Shown: positions 11,185 to 23,717 of the stretch, one piece after another
How the letters are laid out: every line of letters starts with the position of its first letter
Position numbering within the stretch: the stretch's first letter is position 1
From: Embiotoca jacksoni
Taxonomy: Eukaryota; Chordata; Actinopteri; Embiotocidae
NCBI GenBank assembly: GCA_022577435.1
Contig: JAKOON010000018.1
Span: 13,129,096-13,193,095, forward strand
Reading direction: 5' to 3'
DNA length: 64,000 bases
Program-made: the position numbers and the translations under genes
Notes under the pieces: model-generated
Databases searched by the model: none
The model's input: only the letters and a program-made list of their open reading frames with translations
Told to the model about the DNA's origin: nothing

Positions 11185-12115
11185 GTAAGTGCACGTTTCC
11201 ACAATAAAACTGCTTTGACATTGCATGACATTTGTTGGAAATAATATTTATGTAAACGATGCTGTGGCGCAGCTAGTGTGTGAGCTTTGACCAGCTCCCT
11301 TAGTGTTTGTAAAATGTTCATGCTTAAACAAGCTGCAGAATGCGTCACAATGTGGCGTCGTGATATTAGATGGCGGGACTTTATTTGAATTTAACGGAAT
11401 TAACTTAAAACCACTGCGCTCTAGTAGAGATGCAATGAAGGCAGTGAAGTGAGGAACTAACACTGACCTTACGTATGCGTCAGAGAAGACTGACGTAATT
11501 TAATTAAACCGTATTGAAGGCCAAATATAGCGAAATATGAACTGTTCGTTTGCATGAATGAATGTTTTATAAGAGCCTAAACTTTCTGAAAATGCATTGG
11601 GTTATGTAATTTGCGTTATGTTGACTGTCTGCTGGAGGTCATACTGGAGCCAGCATCTTACTCATCACTGCACTCAGCGTGCCGGAAACAGGCTTGATTG
11701 TTGCCATAGCAATGAGAGGGCTCGTCCCTGTTCGGGACAGCAGCCAAGGACCACACCCTTCCCAGCTACAGCTTCCAGACATGCGCCTGCATGGGTGGAG
11801 TGCTGAGCTGGAGGAGAGGCAGATGCTGCTGGAGAGAGAGAGAGGAAAATCTGTTTTTTTGGGCTTTTTGTCAAACATTGAGATGGTTGGTTTATGCAAC
11901 AGATTTTTTTGTATTGTTGCCAGCATAGATGAAAACCCAATTACACCGAAATATTATATAAAATTCAACAAGAGGTATATGATAGGATCATTAAAATAAT
12001 GTATTTGTCAGAAAGCAGTTTGAAACAGAGCTATTTTAACCTGATGTGTACCATTTGTTCTTTTCAGGGCAACTATACTCCTCATACAACACATTCGATT
12101 TCTGGGAGATCCACC

Positions 12116-13825
12116 ATGGCGAACAGAGGGCCCAGTTACGGACTGAGCCGAGAGGTGCAGGAGAAGATAGATCAGAAGTATGACCCTGACCTGGAGCAGC
12201 GGCTGGTGGACTGGATAGTTGCACAGTGTGGAGGAAATCTGGAGAAACCACAGGCGGGCAAGCAGAACTTCCAGAATTGGCTCATGGATGGAACGGTTAG
12301 TGACTGCAGCACCTCACTACTTGAAATAGAAGTTACCATTGAATAATTTACAATACAACATAATAGCTTTGTCAGATTTAAAGAGCCCATGAAGTAGAGA
12401 CGGCTAAAATGAGTAACCAGACTAGATTTATCAGTTATTGTTTAAAGCTTCAGTAAGAATTATAAAAAGGTATTCAGCTGATAATGTAGAAAAAGGACTA
12501 TTTTGCCTCACTGAAAAACATTTTTTAGGAAATAGTGAATCTTAAATTGCTGTTACTGTTGTGGGTCTTGCTTTGCAAACATAGCATTTTGCAATGAATA
12601 ATTCTGGGAGCCTCTGATGGAAAACTCCTCAGTCTCCACATTGATGGTGCTCAGCACTATAAGACTTAATTAACAACCAATTATAAAATGTGCCCTGGAC
12701 TCTGCTGCACCGTTCTCAGCCCGGCACTCCAGCTGACTCCAAAGGGAAATGCATCATATGAAGCAGAGACATCAATTCCCACACTAACAACTAAGTGCAT
12801 TAAGAATGCAATGCAGTCACAAGACATTGCATTGTCGGTTCCAAAGTGACTCATACTTTTTTTTCAATTGTAAGAAGCTCTCTTTCACAATACAGTAAAT
12901 GCAAGGGCATTTTTGTGCCCCTTCTGTAGACCCACAACAACAGTTATTCTTGGAAATGTTTTAAAGCAGTGGCAAAAGTAGAAATGAACAAGGAAATATG
13001 AGAGAAAAATATGAATTATAAATATTAAATACACCAATTACTATTCCTTTAAAAAAATCTTCAGCTGTTTATATGGTGTGGTCATTATGTCAGTTGAAAA
13101 TGATCATGACATATTTCTGACCTCTTTTGGCCCAGATTCTGTGTAGACTCATCAATAGCCTTTATCCGAGGGGGAAGGAACCCATCAAAAAGATTCCAGA
13201 GACTCAGATGGCTTTTAAACAAATGGAGAAAATCTCTCAGTTCCTGCAAGCAGCAGAAGCTTACGGAGTCACAACCACTGACATCTTTCAAACTGTGGAC
13301 CTCTGGGAAGGTAAAGGGATCTCACTAGTCACACAGTTACTTCCCTCTGATTCCTTATGTTTGTATTCTGCTGCTGGAGTTGTGTATATTCTTCACATTA
13401 AAATGTCACTACATATTTTTATGTTATATGTTTATATATTTTTTAATGATCTGTTTGCAGGAAAGGACTTGGCAGCAGTGCAAAGGACCTTAATGGCTCT
13501 GGGGAGTGTGGCTGTCACAAAGGAGGATGGTCAATACAGAGGTGACAGAGACTGGTTCCACAGGTATATAAAACCTCACTGTGACAGAAGAGCATCATGT
13601 TTTTATAAGTGCATGTCTGTCAGTGTTTTATACATCTAAAGTCCTCTACTTCACCATATAACTCTTTTGTTTTATGTGTATAGGAAAGCCCAGGGATATC
13701 GACGAGACTTCACAGAAGAGCAGCTGCGCCAAGGACAGAGTTTGATTGGCCTTCAAATGGGCAGCAACCGTGGGGCTTCCCAAGCTGGTATGACAGGTTA
13801 TGGTATGCACCGTCAGATCATGTAG
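12116..13825 (+). CDS. tagln3: Transgelin-3 (neuronal calponin-family actin-binding protein)
   Basis: Small cytoskeletal protein with one calponin-homology (CH) domain and one calponin-like repeat. Coding exons are 12116-12295, 13136-13310, 13461-13563 and 13684-13825. The protein is 199 residues, the exact length of human TAGLN3. The start MANRGPSYGLSREVQEKID is nearly invariant in the family. The CH domain covers about residues 24-137 and includes TTDIFQTVDLWEGKDLAAVQ. The C-terminal calponin repeat is IGLQMGSNRGASQAGMTGYG. The paralogue TAGLN2 differs at several of these points (for example NLGGLAVARDDG against the ALGSVAVTKEDG seen here), so TAGLN3 is favoured. Adjacency to abhd10 agrees. 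The exon 12116-12295 uses the weaker donor GTTAGT. A poly(A) signal AATAAA lies at 14699-14704. Confidence 0.95.
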
Positions 13826-14698
13826 ACCACTTGCAAGCTAACTCATTCCCCTGCTTCCAGACCTTATTTTCTACTAATACTACAAATGTCGTAACCCCAA
13901 ATATTTCCTAAGCTTTCTTGCACCTGCCGTGTTAACCTCAATTTCCCTGGAATTGCTGCTTCGACCAGAGAGAGTGTTCTATCCACATCTTTAAAAAAAT
14001 GATGTCAAATGCTGTAGATCTCCTTCTTCAAGCTCTCCTCTTGTCTTCCCTTTTGCCATGTGCTGTTCTCCCTCTTGCACTGTTAATTCTGTTTTCTTAC
14101 TTTCTATGTCCAAATGTTTACTTAAGTTCGAACTCATTAGTTTAGTCTCACAAATGTCTATACAAGCCATCGGTATTGAACACAAGCTACTGGTATAGCA
14201 TGCTGTATGCTGTGTATTTGTATTTATGTATGCATTTATTCACATTTGCATTGGTCATTTCAGGATGGTCTGTTACTGTATAATTATTTAGCCTTAAGCC
14301 TGATGGAACTCAATGACTGACGATGTCTCTGCTATCTTGTCTGAAGACTTGTTGCAGTATCTTCTGTAACCCAATCAACCTCACGTTGTGCCTGGTTATG
14401 GGACTACAAAGACTGGGTCCTGATCTATTGGCCTCAAATTATAAATGAGTGTCATTCATTCTGAGCTAGATTCTGAGCCATGCCCTTGTTAATTCCATTA
14501 CATATTTGTTCCATACTGGGTGTATTTTGTGTACAAACAAGCAAGTAAATGTGCAGTAGCCAACATGTATGACATTGAAGTTTCTATTTCTGGTGCCAGG
14601 TAAATACTTTGCTTGAATGTCCACTTTGTTGTGTGTTATGTTTATATTTTTTAAACATATTTATATCTGGAGGCTTGTAAGAAGAATTATTGAAAAAA

Positions 14699-14704
14699 AA
14701 TAAA
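14699..14704 (+). terminator. tagln3 polyadenylation signal
   Basis: AATAAA follows an A-rich stretch about 870 bp after the tagln3 stop codon. The stretch from 13826 to here is best read as the tagln3 3' UTR, since it shows no other coding signal. Confidence 0.6.
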
Positions 14705-15970
14705 GTATTAGAAAAGATAATTGTGTCTTTGTAATACACAAGTTGCAGCATCTTGATAGCTGGAAAGCCAGAGGTGTACATCGTGTGCTCAGTGTTGGGG
14801 GTGTTTTTTTTTCCGTTATCTTGGTTTTATGTTCCAGCTCCTCCCTTGCACCCATCCCTCTTGTTGCTCCTCACTGTACACAATCTAATAAAGCGTCAGC
14901 AGCACAGCACAATGATCAGGATGCTGGTTCCTGATTCAAGCCTGTGTGCCAGCGAACCTTTGCCTTGTTCATTGACTTTGAGTAATATATTAAATCCCTC
15001 TGTTCTCCATTAATGTTGTGTCATAGCTGATCTTACCTTTGTGGTGGGTGTAGCAAAAACAGCAGTCTCCAAAACTGCCATAAAATATTTCTAAAACACT
15101 ACATTGTTCTTTTGGAGTAGTTGAGGTTATCCATGGAAATTCAGTGATAAAATGTCCACTCTAAACACAGCAAACATATGGAACTAATAGTTAGATAACA
15201 TTTGAAGGGGCACTGTCATTCAGATGAGCAGAAGCGTTGTAGGTGTCTTGTGAGGTTTAGTTCGGGTTTGGACCACAAAAGATTATGTCAGTGATCCAAT
15301 TCATACGGTCAATTGTTCCTGACTTGGCATTTAAAATGGTACATATGAGAAAAGCACGCATGAATTAACATTTTAGCTTATTGTTAGCATCCAGTCCAGA
15401 GTCCATTACAGTGCTGTCCTTTAAGTCTTTGACAAAAACAACTGCTAATATAGGCACCTATTAATAATGCCATTTTTTTTTATTAGGGAATAAAAATGTG
15501 ATATTCTGCATTGGAGATGTGCAGTGACAGTATGTAATCATTTGCTTAGGGTTAGTATCCCGTTTGCTTTGTTGTATAGGAAGGCAGCTTATGTGAAACT
15601 ATGTGGCCTTCTGCATGTCTGGTCCTCATACACTTTGAGTCTAAGCTTATTATTAGCCTCAACTACTGGAGAAGCATCTGAAGGGGCGCAGGTGATGTGT
15701 AACTCATGGGGCAAACTTAATAAGTAAACCAAAAACACTCAGACCAATGAAATGGCTTTCAGAGGTCTGAGGTCACTCCTGTCTGAAGTTCTTATCCAGC
15801 TTGTGTTTTCTTTGGTTAGTATCTTGCTCGTCTTTTGGTCTCTTGTGCTCAATGAGCTTTTGAGTCAAACGTGGTAATGAAACTAAATATGCACTGGCTT
15901 GATCTTCTCTGAGTCCAAAGATTTTTGCATTGCGGGATATTAGTTTTCTTAGTCAGGTGCATCAGATACA
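14705..15970. other. Spacer tagln3-c1qtnf9
   Basis: About 1.3 kb between the tagln3 poly(A) signal and the c1qtnf9 start codon. It must contain the c1qtnf9 promoter and perhaps a non-coding first exon, but I cannot place either. No repeat family was recognised. Confidence 0.45.
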
Positions 15971-17304
15971 ATGTTGCAGATAAGATTTAAGGTCACTCTA
16001 CTGCTCCTTCTATTGTCAGTCAGATGTGTTGCAGAGGAAGAAACCCAAAGCAAAGGCTGTGTTTGTGGCTATCCTGGAATACCAGGGGATCCTGGGCACA
16101 ACGGTACACCTGGCAGAGATGGCCGAGATGGACTCAGGGGTGACAAAGGTGATCAAGGTAAGTTTAGAAATGTATCTTTTGGAACTAAATTCAATTCACA
16201 TTTTCTTACAAGTTTTAAGTCTCCACATTTTGTAATAACTTTATCATTCATAAATCCTCATTGAAAGGCGAACTTGGCCCTGCTGGATCAGCGGGCAATG
16301 GCGGCCAAAAGGGAGAAAAAGGAGACCCTGGTATGTATCTTTATGGTAAATGGATCACTAAAATATCCTGTGTTAGAACATCCATCTATATATAACAGCT
16401 TTATATCCTTTAGTTGTACATACTTTATGGAGTTTATTGACATGTTTGCCAACTCTTTGGAATATCTATGTGCTGAACTGTAAACACAGAGTTTAAAAAG
16501 ATATGAAAGTTTATTTTGTGCTTTTCATTTACAGGCGCAACTGGCCCAGCAGGGCTCAAAGGTAAAAGAGGAGATAATGGTGAACGGGGGCCTCCTGGAA
16601 AAATGGGGCCCCAAGGAGTGCAAGGGCCCATTGGCCTGAAAGGAAACAAGGGAGAGCTTGGGCTGCCTGGACCTCAAGGACCTAAAGGAGATTTGGGGCC
16701 TCCTGGACAAGAAGGTCCAAAGGGGGATATTGGCCTCAGAGGTGACAGAGGCATTCAGGGACCATTGGGACCTCCTGGCCGGATGGGCTTCAAGGGGGAA
16801 ATTGGTGCTCCAGGTCACAAAGGAAATATTGGTTATCGTGGAGACAGAGGGGCTCGAGGGGAGAGGGGCGATAAGGGTGAAAAGGGAGATGTTTTGGTTA
16901 TCGCTAAAAGCGCCTTCTCTGTGGGACTCACAGCACAAACCAAACTTCCAGCAGCCAATACACCGATCCGGTTTAACAAGATTATTTACAACGTACAGAA
17001 TCACTACGATCCACAAACAGGAAGATTCACATGCTCTGTAGCTGGTGCCTACTTCTTCACCTACCACATCACTGTCTTTTCTAGAAACGTTAAAGTAGCC
17101 CTCGTGAGGAATGGGGAAAAAATCATCCACACCACAGATACCTACCAGAGCAGCGAGGATCAGGCAGCAGGAGGCGCTGTGCTTCACCTGGGGGTGGGGG
17201 ATAAGGTGTGGCTGCAGGTGGCAGGAGGAGAGCTGTTCAATGGGCTCTTTGCTGATGAAGATGATGACACTACCTTCTCTGGGTTCATTATCTTTGGAGT
17301 GTAA
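15971..17304 (+). CDS. c1qtnf9: C1q/TNF-related protein 9 (CTRP9), secreted collagen-C1q adipokine
   Basis: Secreted adiponectin paralogue that assembles into trimers and higher multimers and signals to muscle and vessel cells. Exons are 15971-16157, 16268-16330 and 16535-17304, giving 339 residues (human about 333). A hydrophobic signal peptide covers about 1-21 (run of Leu at 10-15). Two cysteines at 30 and 32 can link multimers. Then come about 56-57 uninterrupted Gly-X-Y triplets (33-203) and a C1q head (about 205-339) with SAFSVGL, NHYDPQTGRFTCSVAGAYFF and NGLFADEDDDTTFSGF. The N-terminal GYPGIPGDPGHNGTPGRDGR and the head match CTRP9 closely. Proximity to spata13 agrees with the human 13q12 neighbourhood. 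Intron positions inside the collagen region split Gly codons, as is typical. Confidence 0.88.
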
Positions 17305-18892
17305 TCAAGCCATTATTTTATATTTACTGGAATTAGAAAAATATTTTAGATAATAGAAATCAGTCAGTGCAGATCAATATGCCACAAATCCTTAGCTGGT
17401 TTTATGATACACATCGCTGTGGTAAAATGAAAGTACATTCATTTAAGCACAGTATTTCAGGACAGAACAGGTTGGGTAAATCTTTAACATTTTAAAAGAT
17501 TGTAGTATTATCCATTGGGACAAGTCGTCTTAAAAGTAACTACAGCTGCAAATGTATAGTGTAAAAATATAAAGTAGCATCCATTGGAAATATTCTTTAA
17601 AGTTTAAGTACTTCGAAATTGTACTTAGGTACAGTAGTTGAGTAAATGTACATTGTTTCTTTCCACAGCAATCAAGATTCAAAACAGCTGAAACTGAAAC
17701 ATTTAATCAGGGTTAATCAGGGATAATATCCCTGTATTGTAATATAGAACATAGGAGAGCAACCACAGAGGGTCTTTTTCTGCTCCAGCATAATTTGTAG
17801 TGCAGTATTTTTTTCTTATAAATGGATATTTCCAAATCATTTCCTGCTTTTTTTAAGTGAAAAATCTAAATTGCCTCCTACTTCTGGCATTGTAGATGTG
17901 GTTAAATCAACTGATTATGTTTTGTTGTAGGATCTTGAACATTTAATTCTCCAAAAATGTGAGCATGTTTGTGTCAAAAATGCATCTGTAAATTCAATAA
18001 ATGATATTAATCAAATTAAATGGAGGTGTGCAAGGGTTACGTTTGCATTGCGTTTTTTCTTCTAGCTAGTTTACTTCCTTACAATGAAGTAGGACACTCA
18101 GGCATTGTTTTCTTCTCAGGTATTGGGGATGGGCATGCAAAAGAAATACCCATGACATTAATTGTCTTGGTATGAAACGATGACACGACAAAGACGGTGC
18201 AACACCAACTGGTAGGTCCAGTCTATAATTGTCTTTAAATAGACGAAGGAAGTAAGGTGCAGCATTATCTGTTGTCTATTTGTTTTTCCTTCATTAAGAA
18301 GCCTTTATAGGTGGGCGTGGTTTGTTGGGTTTTTTTTGGGGGGGGGGGCTACGCGACTCCCATACTGAATTATGATTGGCTGTCAGGCGAACGGTCACGC
18401 TGCGGTCAACCAGTAACCTCAATGGTAACCTCTCAAAGCCCCGCCCCCCTTTGCAAACGTCGCAACAAGTGCATCGATGATGCTCCAAGAAAGACTTGTT
18501 TTAACTGGAAACACCAGCGAAGATCTCAAGACCCACGTCGCATGATTCAATACTCATCTCGTACGTACTTGACTAACCGACGGGGTTGTTGGTTGTTGTT
18601 GTTTTTTTTTTTTTGGGGCGGTCGTTAACGCAAAAGTAGAAAATCGCAGAGCTTGCGCAATTTAGAAGAAGTTTATCAACGAGCCCGTGGAGCTAGCTCG
18701 AGTTGCTAAGCCCAAGAAGTCAGCCAGCCAGCCATTTGTCTGTCATGATGCTGCGGGGTGACTAGTCAGCGCAGGCGGCGCACTTGTCGTGCTTTTTTTC
18801 TTTTTTTTGTGTGTGTGTGTGTGTGTGCCCGACATGTTTTTTGCGAGAGGACAGCGAGTGCGAAGCAGCGGAGAAACTCGGTCTGATTCACG
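17305..18892. other. Spacer c1qtnf9-spata13
   Basis: Contains the c1qtnf9 3' UTR, the MITE at 17417-17668, a poly-T/poly-G stretch at about 18330-18348, a GC box (CCCCGCCCC) at about 18439 and a (GT)n run at 18809-18827. The GC-rich right end is the likely spata13 promoter. No other gene is seen. Confidence 0.5.
17417..17668. mobile_element. Short hAT-like MITE in the c1qtnf9 3' flank
   Basis: The left end is CTGTGGTAAAATGAAAGTAC and the right end is GTTTCTTTCCACAG, so the outer bases form an imperfect inverted repeat. Between them are stretches typical of a very common teleost MITE: AAAAATATAAAGTAGCAT at about 17563, then AATTGTACTTAGGTACAG and TTGAGTAAATGTAC before the right end. The left end corresponds to the family start seen at 3829. 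Recognition is from memory of fish genomes. Confidence 0.6.
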
Positions 18893-18931
18893 ATGGATAA
18901 ATACCAAAAACCAGCTGCTCCGTTGATGTGA
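18893..18931 (+). promoter_or_regulatory. Upstream ORF in the presumed spata13 leader
   Basis: An ATG in the context CACGATGG opens a 12-codon frame (MDKYQKPAAPLM) that stops at TGA 18929-18931, 43 bp before the proposed spata13 start at 18975. If transcription starts upstream of 18893, this frame could dampen translation of the main frame. The cap site is unknown. Confidence 0.4.
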
Positions 18932-18974
18932 GACAACAACAAAAAAACCGGCCAGGAGGACAACATCAGCGACT

Positions 18975-21305
18975 ATGAGCAGGGTGAGGACGTTTTTTGG
19001 AGCTTCATTTAACACCTCTGTGTGTGTTATTTAAGTGATGAAATGATGCTTTTACATTATTTACATTAGTATTGCATCGCGGTCCTGTGTTGTTGGTTGA
19101 AATGGGACCGGGGGGGGGGGGGTTATTGTAGTGCATTGCAGCCGTGGTTGTTATAGTGATGTGGGAGACGCCAGACTGTGCAGGGAGCTGGTGAAGGAGG
19201 GGTTGAGGGCCAGTAACTACAAAGAGCATTATGGTCAAAGAAAAGTTAATTAATGCAGAAATAAATAGGCAGTTTGGCCCAGAGTTGTTTCTGAGCTCAG
19301 AAACCCACTCGTTATAATCCCCTTTCATAGTTCCTTGTTTTCAGATCTGTCTTATCAGTGCTGAGCTGCACTTCGTGTAGGAGTTTGCTCTCAATATGAT
19401 TAACTTCTTTTCATGGCTCCTCAGATGGACTTTTACGCTAAAGGTAACATCTATCGGTCATGCAGTGATTAACACTCCTCTGCAGGTCAGAGTCCTCTGA
19501 TTTATTGTATCAAAACTCCAACAGGACTAAATTACCACATTGTTTGATTACATTGTAGTTGGACACTAGGCTACTTTCTCTTTCAGGCACAGTAGTAATT
19601 CAGTATCATGTGACGCCAGGAGTTTGTCTTCGTGTTATTGAACTTGCTCTACAGTACTTTTCCCCCTTGAGAAGATTTCTGTTTTTTGACTGCTGATGGA
19701 GGAGCCTTCTTGTTGTTGTTGTGGTACTGCTGTCATGTAACACAATGTTGGCTATTGAGGCCCGGTTGCTTTTTGTCCTCACTAAGCCTTGTACACTGTG
19801 GTATTATATTTCTGGTTGTCTGTCTCTACGACAGTCCTCAGCTCAGATCATGTGAGTAAGTGGCTGCCTGTGTGTGAGTGGTGACACTCCCTGGCCTCTA
19901 CCTGTACTTCCCACGCTCTATAGTAAGGGGCGTGGTGTCACCGTCTCCCTTGCTCCTTCTTTCTGACAGATCAAAAATGAGGAACGAGGTCATAGACATA
20001 TATGAGACTCCAATCAGGAATCAGAGCTTGTGTGCTCACCTGGTCCCGACAGGACACCATGTCTATTTCAAAATCCTGCCAGATTAGGTTTTTTTAAACG
20101 GTATGAAAATAGTACAAATGTGGTTTTAAAATGGCAAAAAAATGTGAGACGCTGTGGCTTTAATCGCTCAATTTCCTTTTTAAATTGGAGTGCACAGTGG
20201 CGTAGTTTCCCCTCGCGATCGAGTCCTGGTGGGCCGTTTACACGCTTTGAGTGTCACTCACTCAGTGCTGAATATTCGAGTGATCACTGTGATTAGTCTA
20301 TCATGTGTAGATGAAACCAGTCTTAAACACGGACTGGTAAAGCTCCACTAATCAGATTATTAGTGGAATGGAAGAGCAACAGGCTATACACACCACCACC
20401 ACCTCCACACACTGTTCCCGCACATAGTCGATTTACTTCAGAGTTTACTTGCTAACACTTTTCATCTCTGCGTACAGAGACAGGCTGTGAGGTTAGAAAC
20501 AGGCATCAAGACAGCAAAAATGTAAATATATAAATACTGAATACTGTCAAGTGTTGTTTACTCTTGTGAGAGACACAGAAATTTTAAATGATACAGTTCG
20601 AAGACAAAATACAGCAAACTTTTCCTCTTTTACCCAACATATGTTCAGCTTAAGTTTCACTAAACCCTCGTTACACCACTGATTTAGCTGATCAGCCAAC
20701 CTGTTTTTTAAAACGCGGTGCGGTGTTGTGTTAAGACATCCCAGAAAGGACTGTCCTCCTTGCAGCTTTCAATCGTTGTGAAAAATAAAACACCTGTAAA
20801 GTGACAGCTTACAAAGGAATGGTAGTGTCGCTCCAGGGTGGTTGTGTCTGTCTCAGAGTTAAGCTGGAGAATGAAAATGTAAAAGTCAAACTATCCCTTG
20901 ATGCTGTCTGTCTGGTAGTTTTTAAATTTAGGTCTCAGTTGATTTTGTCTAAATTACTTTTATCTTATCCTCAGGCAGGACATACCTCAGCAGAGGTGCA
21001 AAAGGTCACTTGTCACTATACATTCATGACTCCTTGCATAACTGCCTGCCCGGGTTTTCTAGCCAAACAGGAATAGAGTCAAACATTTAAATGCTTTACT
21101 CCTGCTCTGTGCACACACACGCATGAGATGCACTGGCACACATGCACATGGACGCCGGCTGGCTCTGCACTATATGTAAGGATGCTATTTTTGCACATGT
21201 TTTTGGAGAGCACTTTTGCTTTTGGCAGATGTATACATGTTTATGTGTCTGGATGCGTGTTCATCCTTGTCTCTGGGAGTCTAATCCAAAGTACTGGCTC
21301 CAGCT

Positions 21306-21351
<46 letters not shown>

Positions 21352-23653
21352 TGTGTGAGAGTTTGTGAGAGAGAGAGAGAGAGAGAGTGTGTGAGAGTTT
21401 GTGAGAGAGAGAGTGTGTGTGTGAGAGAGTGTGTGAGAGTTTGTGAGAGAGAGAGAGTGTATGTGTGTGTGTGCTGGGGAGGTATACTCCTCCCTGAGCT
21501 CTTAATTAACTCTGGACCGGGGCCCCAGTGTGCCGCTCTCATCCACAGATTAGCAATAGGAAGGCGGAGACAAGCAGTGATCCTGGTAGGAAAGCAGAGC
21601 AAATTTTATACAGGAAAGTTTAACATCGTAAAAGCGATGTACATTCACAGGCGTGACACTAACATATGCGTAAGTACTATTGGTCTGGTTGTTGCAATGT
21701 GCACAGCTGTAGCGGAATATTTTATTGACAGTCCATTATTTGTAATTTTACTTTTGAGATAGTTGGAAAAAAAATTAAGGATGTTTTGCATGTCTGTTCC
21801 TTTTCATTGACCATGTTCCTATGTGACTATGTGTGTGTGTATGTTATATTCTGTGAATTTTGCTTTAAGTAAACAGTAGTACATTTTATGCACAGTTAAT
21901 GATTAGTTTAACATCACAGCTAATGTTGTCATTGAGATTGATGCATTCAGTTTGGATTAAAAATACAAAATCATAAAAGTATCACCAGTTTTGAAAGGCT
22001 GTAGTTAAAAGTGACAGAATCAAACATGCTGTGGAATTACTGGAATGTGAAAGCATATTTCACGTTCACTGTTGACTTTTAAAGTCTGTGTTGTCATCTT
22101 GTGAAACGGTGGCCACCTGTGTCAGCTTGTTTCTGACTAACAGTGCTGCCAAGTCTCGGTATTCGCCAACTGTCACAGGCCAGTTGGCGCTTACTGCAGG
22201 GAGAAGGCATGAAGGTACTGAAAGATAGGACAGCTGGTAGAAAGTCTGATAGTATGGTGTGAGTGTTCAAAACAAAAATAAACTACAGACGTCCTTTCCC
22301 TATCTCCCATCTTTCTTCTCGGAAAGTAGATGGGATAATTGATCCTGGTTATTTTTCCCAGTTGATCCCCAACGTGATTCCTCCGTGGCCGAGGAGGACA
22401 AAGTACAAGAAGACAATTCAGCATAGCTTTGAAAGCAGCACATTGTTCGGGAGGGGTGTTTACTGTCTGTCAGCAGTGGTGCTTGGCAGCGGTGGCTCTG
22501 TTTACATAAGTGTTCAGCGTGATGGAGCAGGCTGGTGAAGTGACAGCAGATTCCACAGAGAGATCGGCTACGAAAGCTCATCTGCTGCTGAACATGTTCC
22601 AGGATCCCTGCGACTCCCTGCATGTGCACGCAGTCAGAACTGGAGGCGATGCTTCCTTCAGTCCGTAAAAAGACTGTCGTCAGTCAGTGGTAGGGCTGAG
22701 TGACGCTGACAAAATCACAATATCTTTTTTTAGTTCAATACCTAAATAATATTGCTAATATTGTTAAGATAGTTTATCTGCAACAGATGTAAAACGGTCA
22801 AAAAATAAAGGCCAATTGCAAATATCAACAACTTTAACTCCTGTGAAGCCATACCTGGATGTTGTTATACGAATAGATAAGGAAGGACAATTCATTATCT
22901 GCACAATCATATAAAGGAGGAGCATTAATTGTGAAATTGTGAATTACTTAAAATTCGACCTATATCTGCTTGCAACTACATAGTATTTTTGATAAACAAC
23001 TTGTGCTTCCATTCTGCTGATATTGGGGATGCGGGTGTTAAAGTGTTACTGTGAATCTAATGATAATCCAGAAAAATTATTTAATGGTAATTTAACATTT
23101 GTCTTGTTTTACACCGTGACATGAATATCATAACTGTGTGTTATGCTAGTTCCTTATAGCAGAGACAGGAGGATTGGGTCATATTTAGACAACTATTCTG
23201 GAAAAGACCTCCGAGTGGAACTGTTCTTGCTTCTCTTGATCCACGGGCCTTACGTAGTGAAATGTATATGGAAGCCGGCATGTTAATACAGCAAAGGTTG
23301 CTATAGAGACATTATTACTTTGTATGTCTGAAACGTGTGGGAAAATAGAAATAAAAAGAAAGTGGATAAATTAAAAGAAAATGGGGGAAAAAAAGTATTT
23401 GTTTTAAACAAAAAAAAAAAATCAATCAGTTGCCAACTATAGAGGAACTATGCTGCGTAATGAGTTAGTACTGTCACTGATTTGAAGATCACCTAACCCT
23501 CTCTTCCCTCCCCATCACGTCATCTTCGACATAATAATGGAGAAAACTGGGCAATTTATTGCATTAATCACAATGGATTAGCAAGTTTCATTGCTTAGTC
23601 ACGCTCACAAAGCCCCACTTCAAAGCCTTAGCTGCATTAGCCACTGCCCTCAA

Positions 23654-23717
<64 letters not shown>

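Noticed and set aside
11521..11530. CArG-like box in tagln3 intron 1
   Set aside because: CCAAATATAG lacks the final GG of the SRF consensus, so it is too weak to call.
16525..17187. Minus-strand frame of 220 codons opposite c1qtnf9
   Set aside because: Gly-X-Y collagen codons (GGN) leave antisense frames free of stops. The sense strand encodes a complete CTRP9.
21142..21762. Long frames on both strands over the GT/GA repeat
   Set aside because: Repetitive Val-Cys and Thr-His translations are artefacts of dinucleotide repeats.
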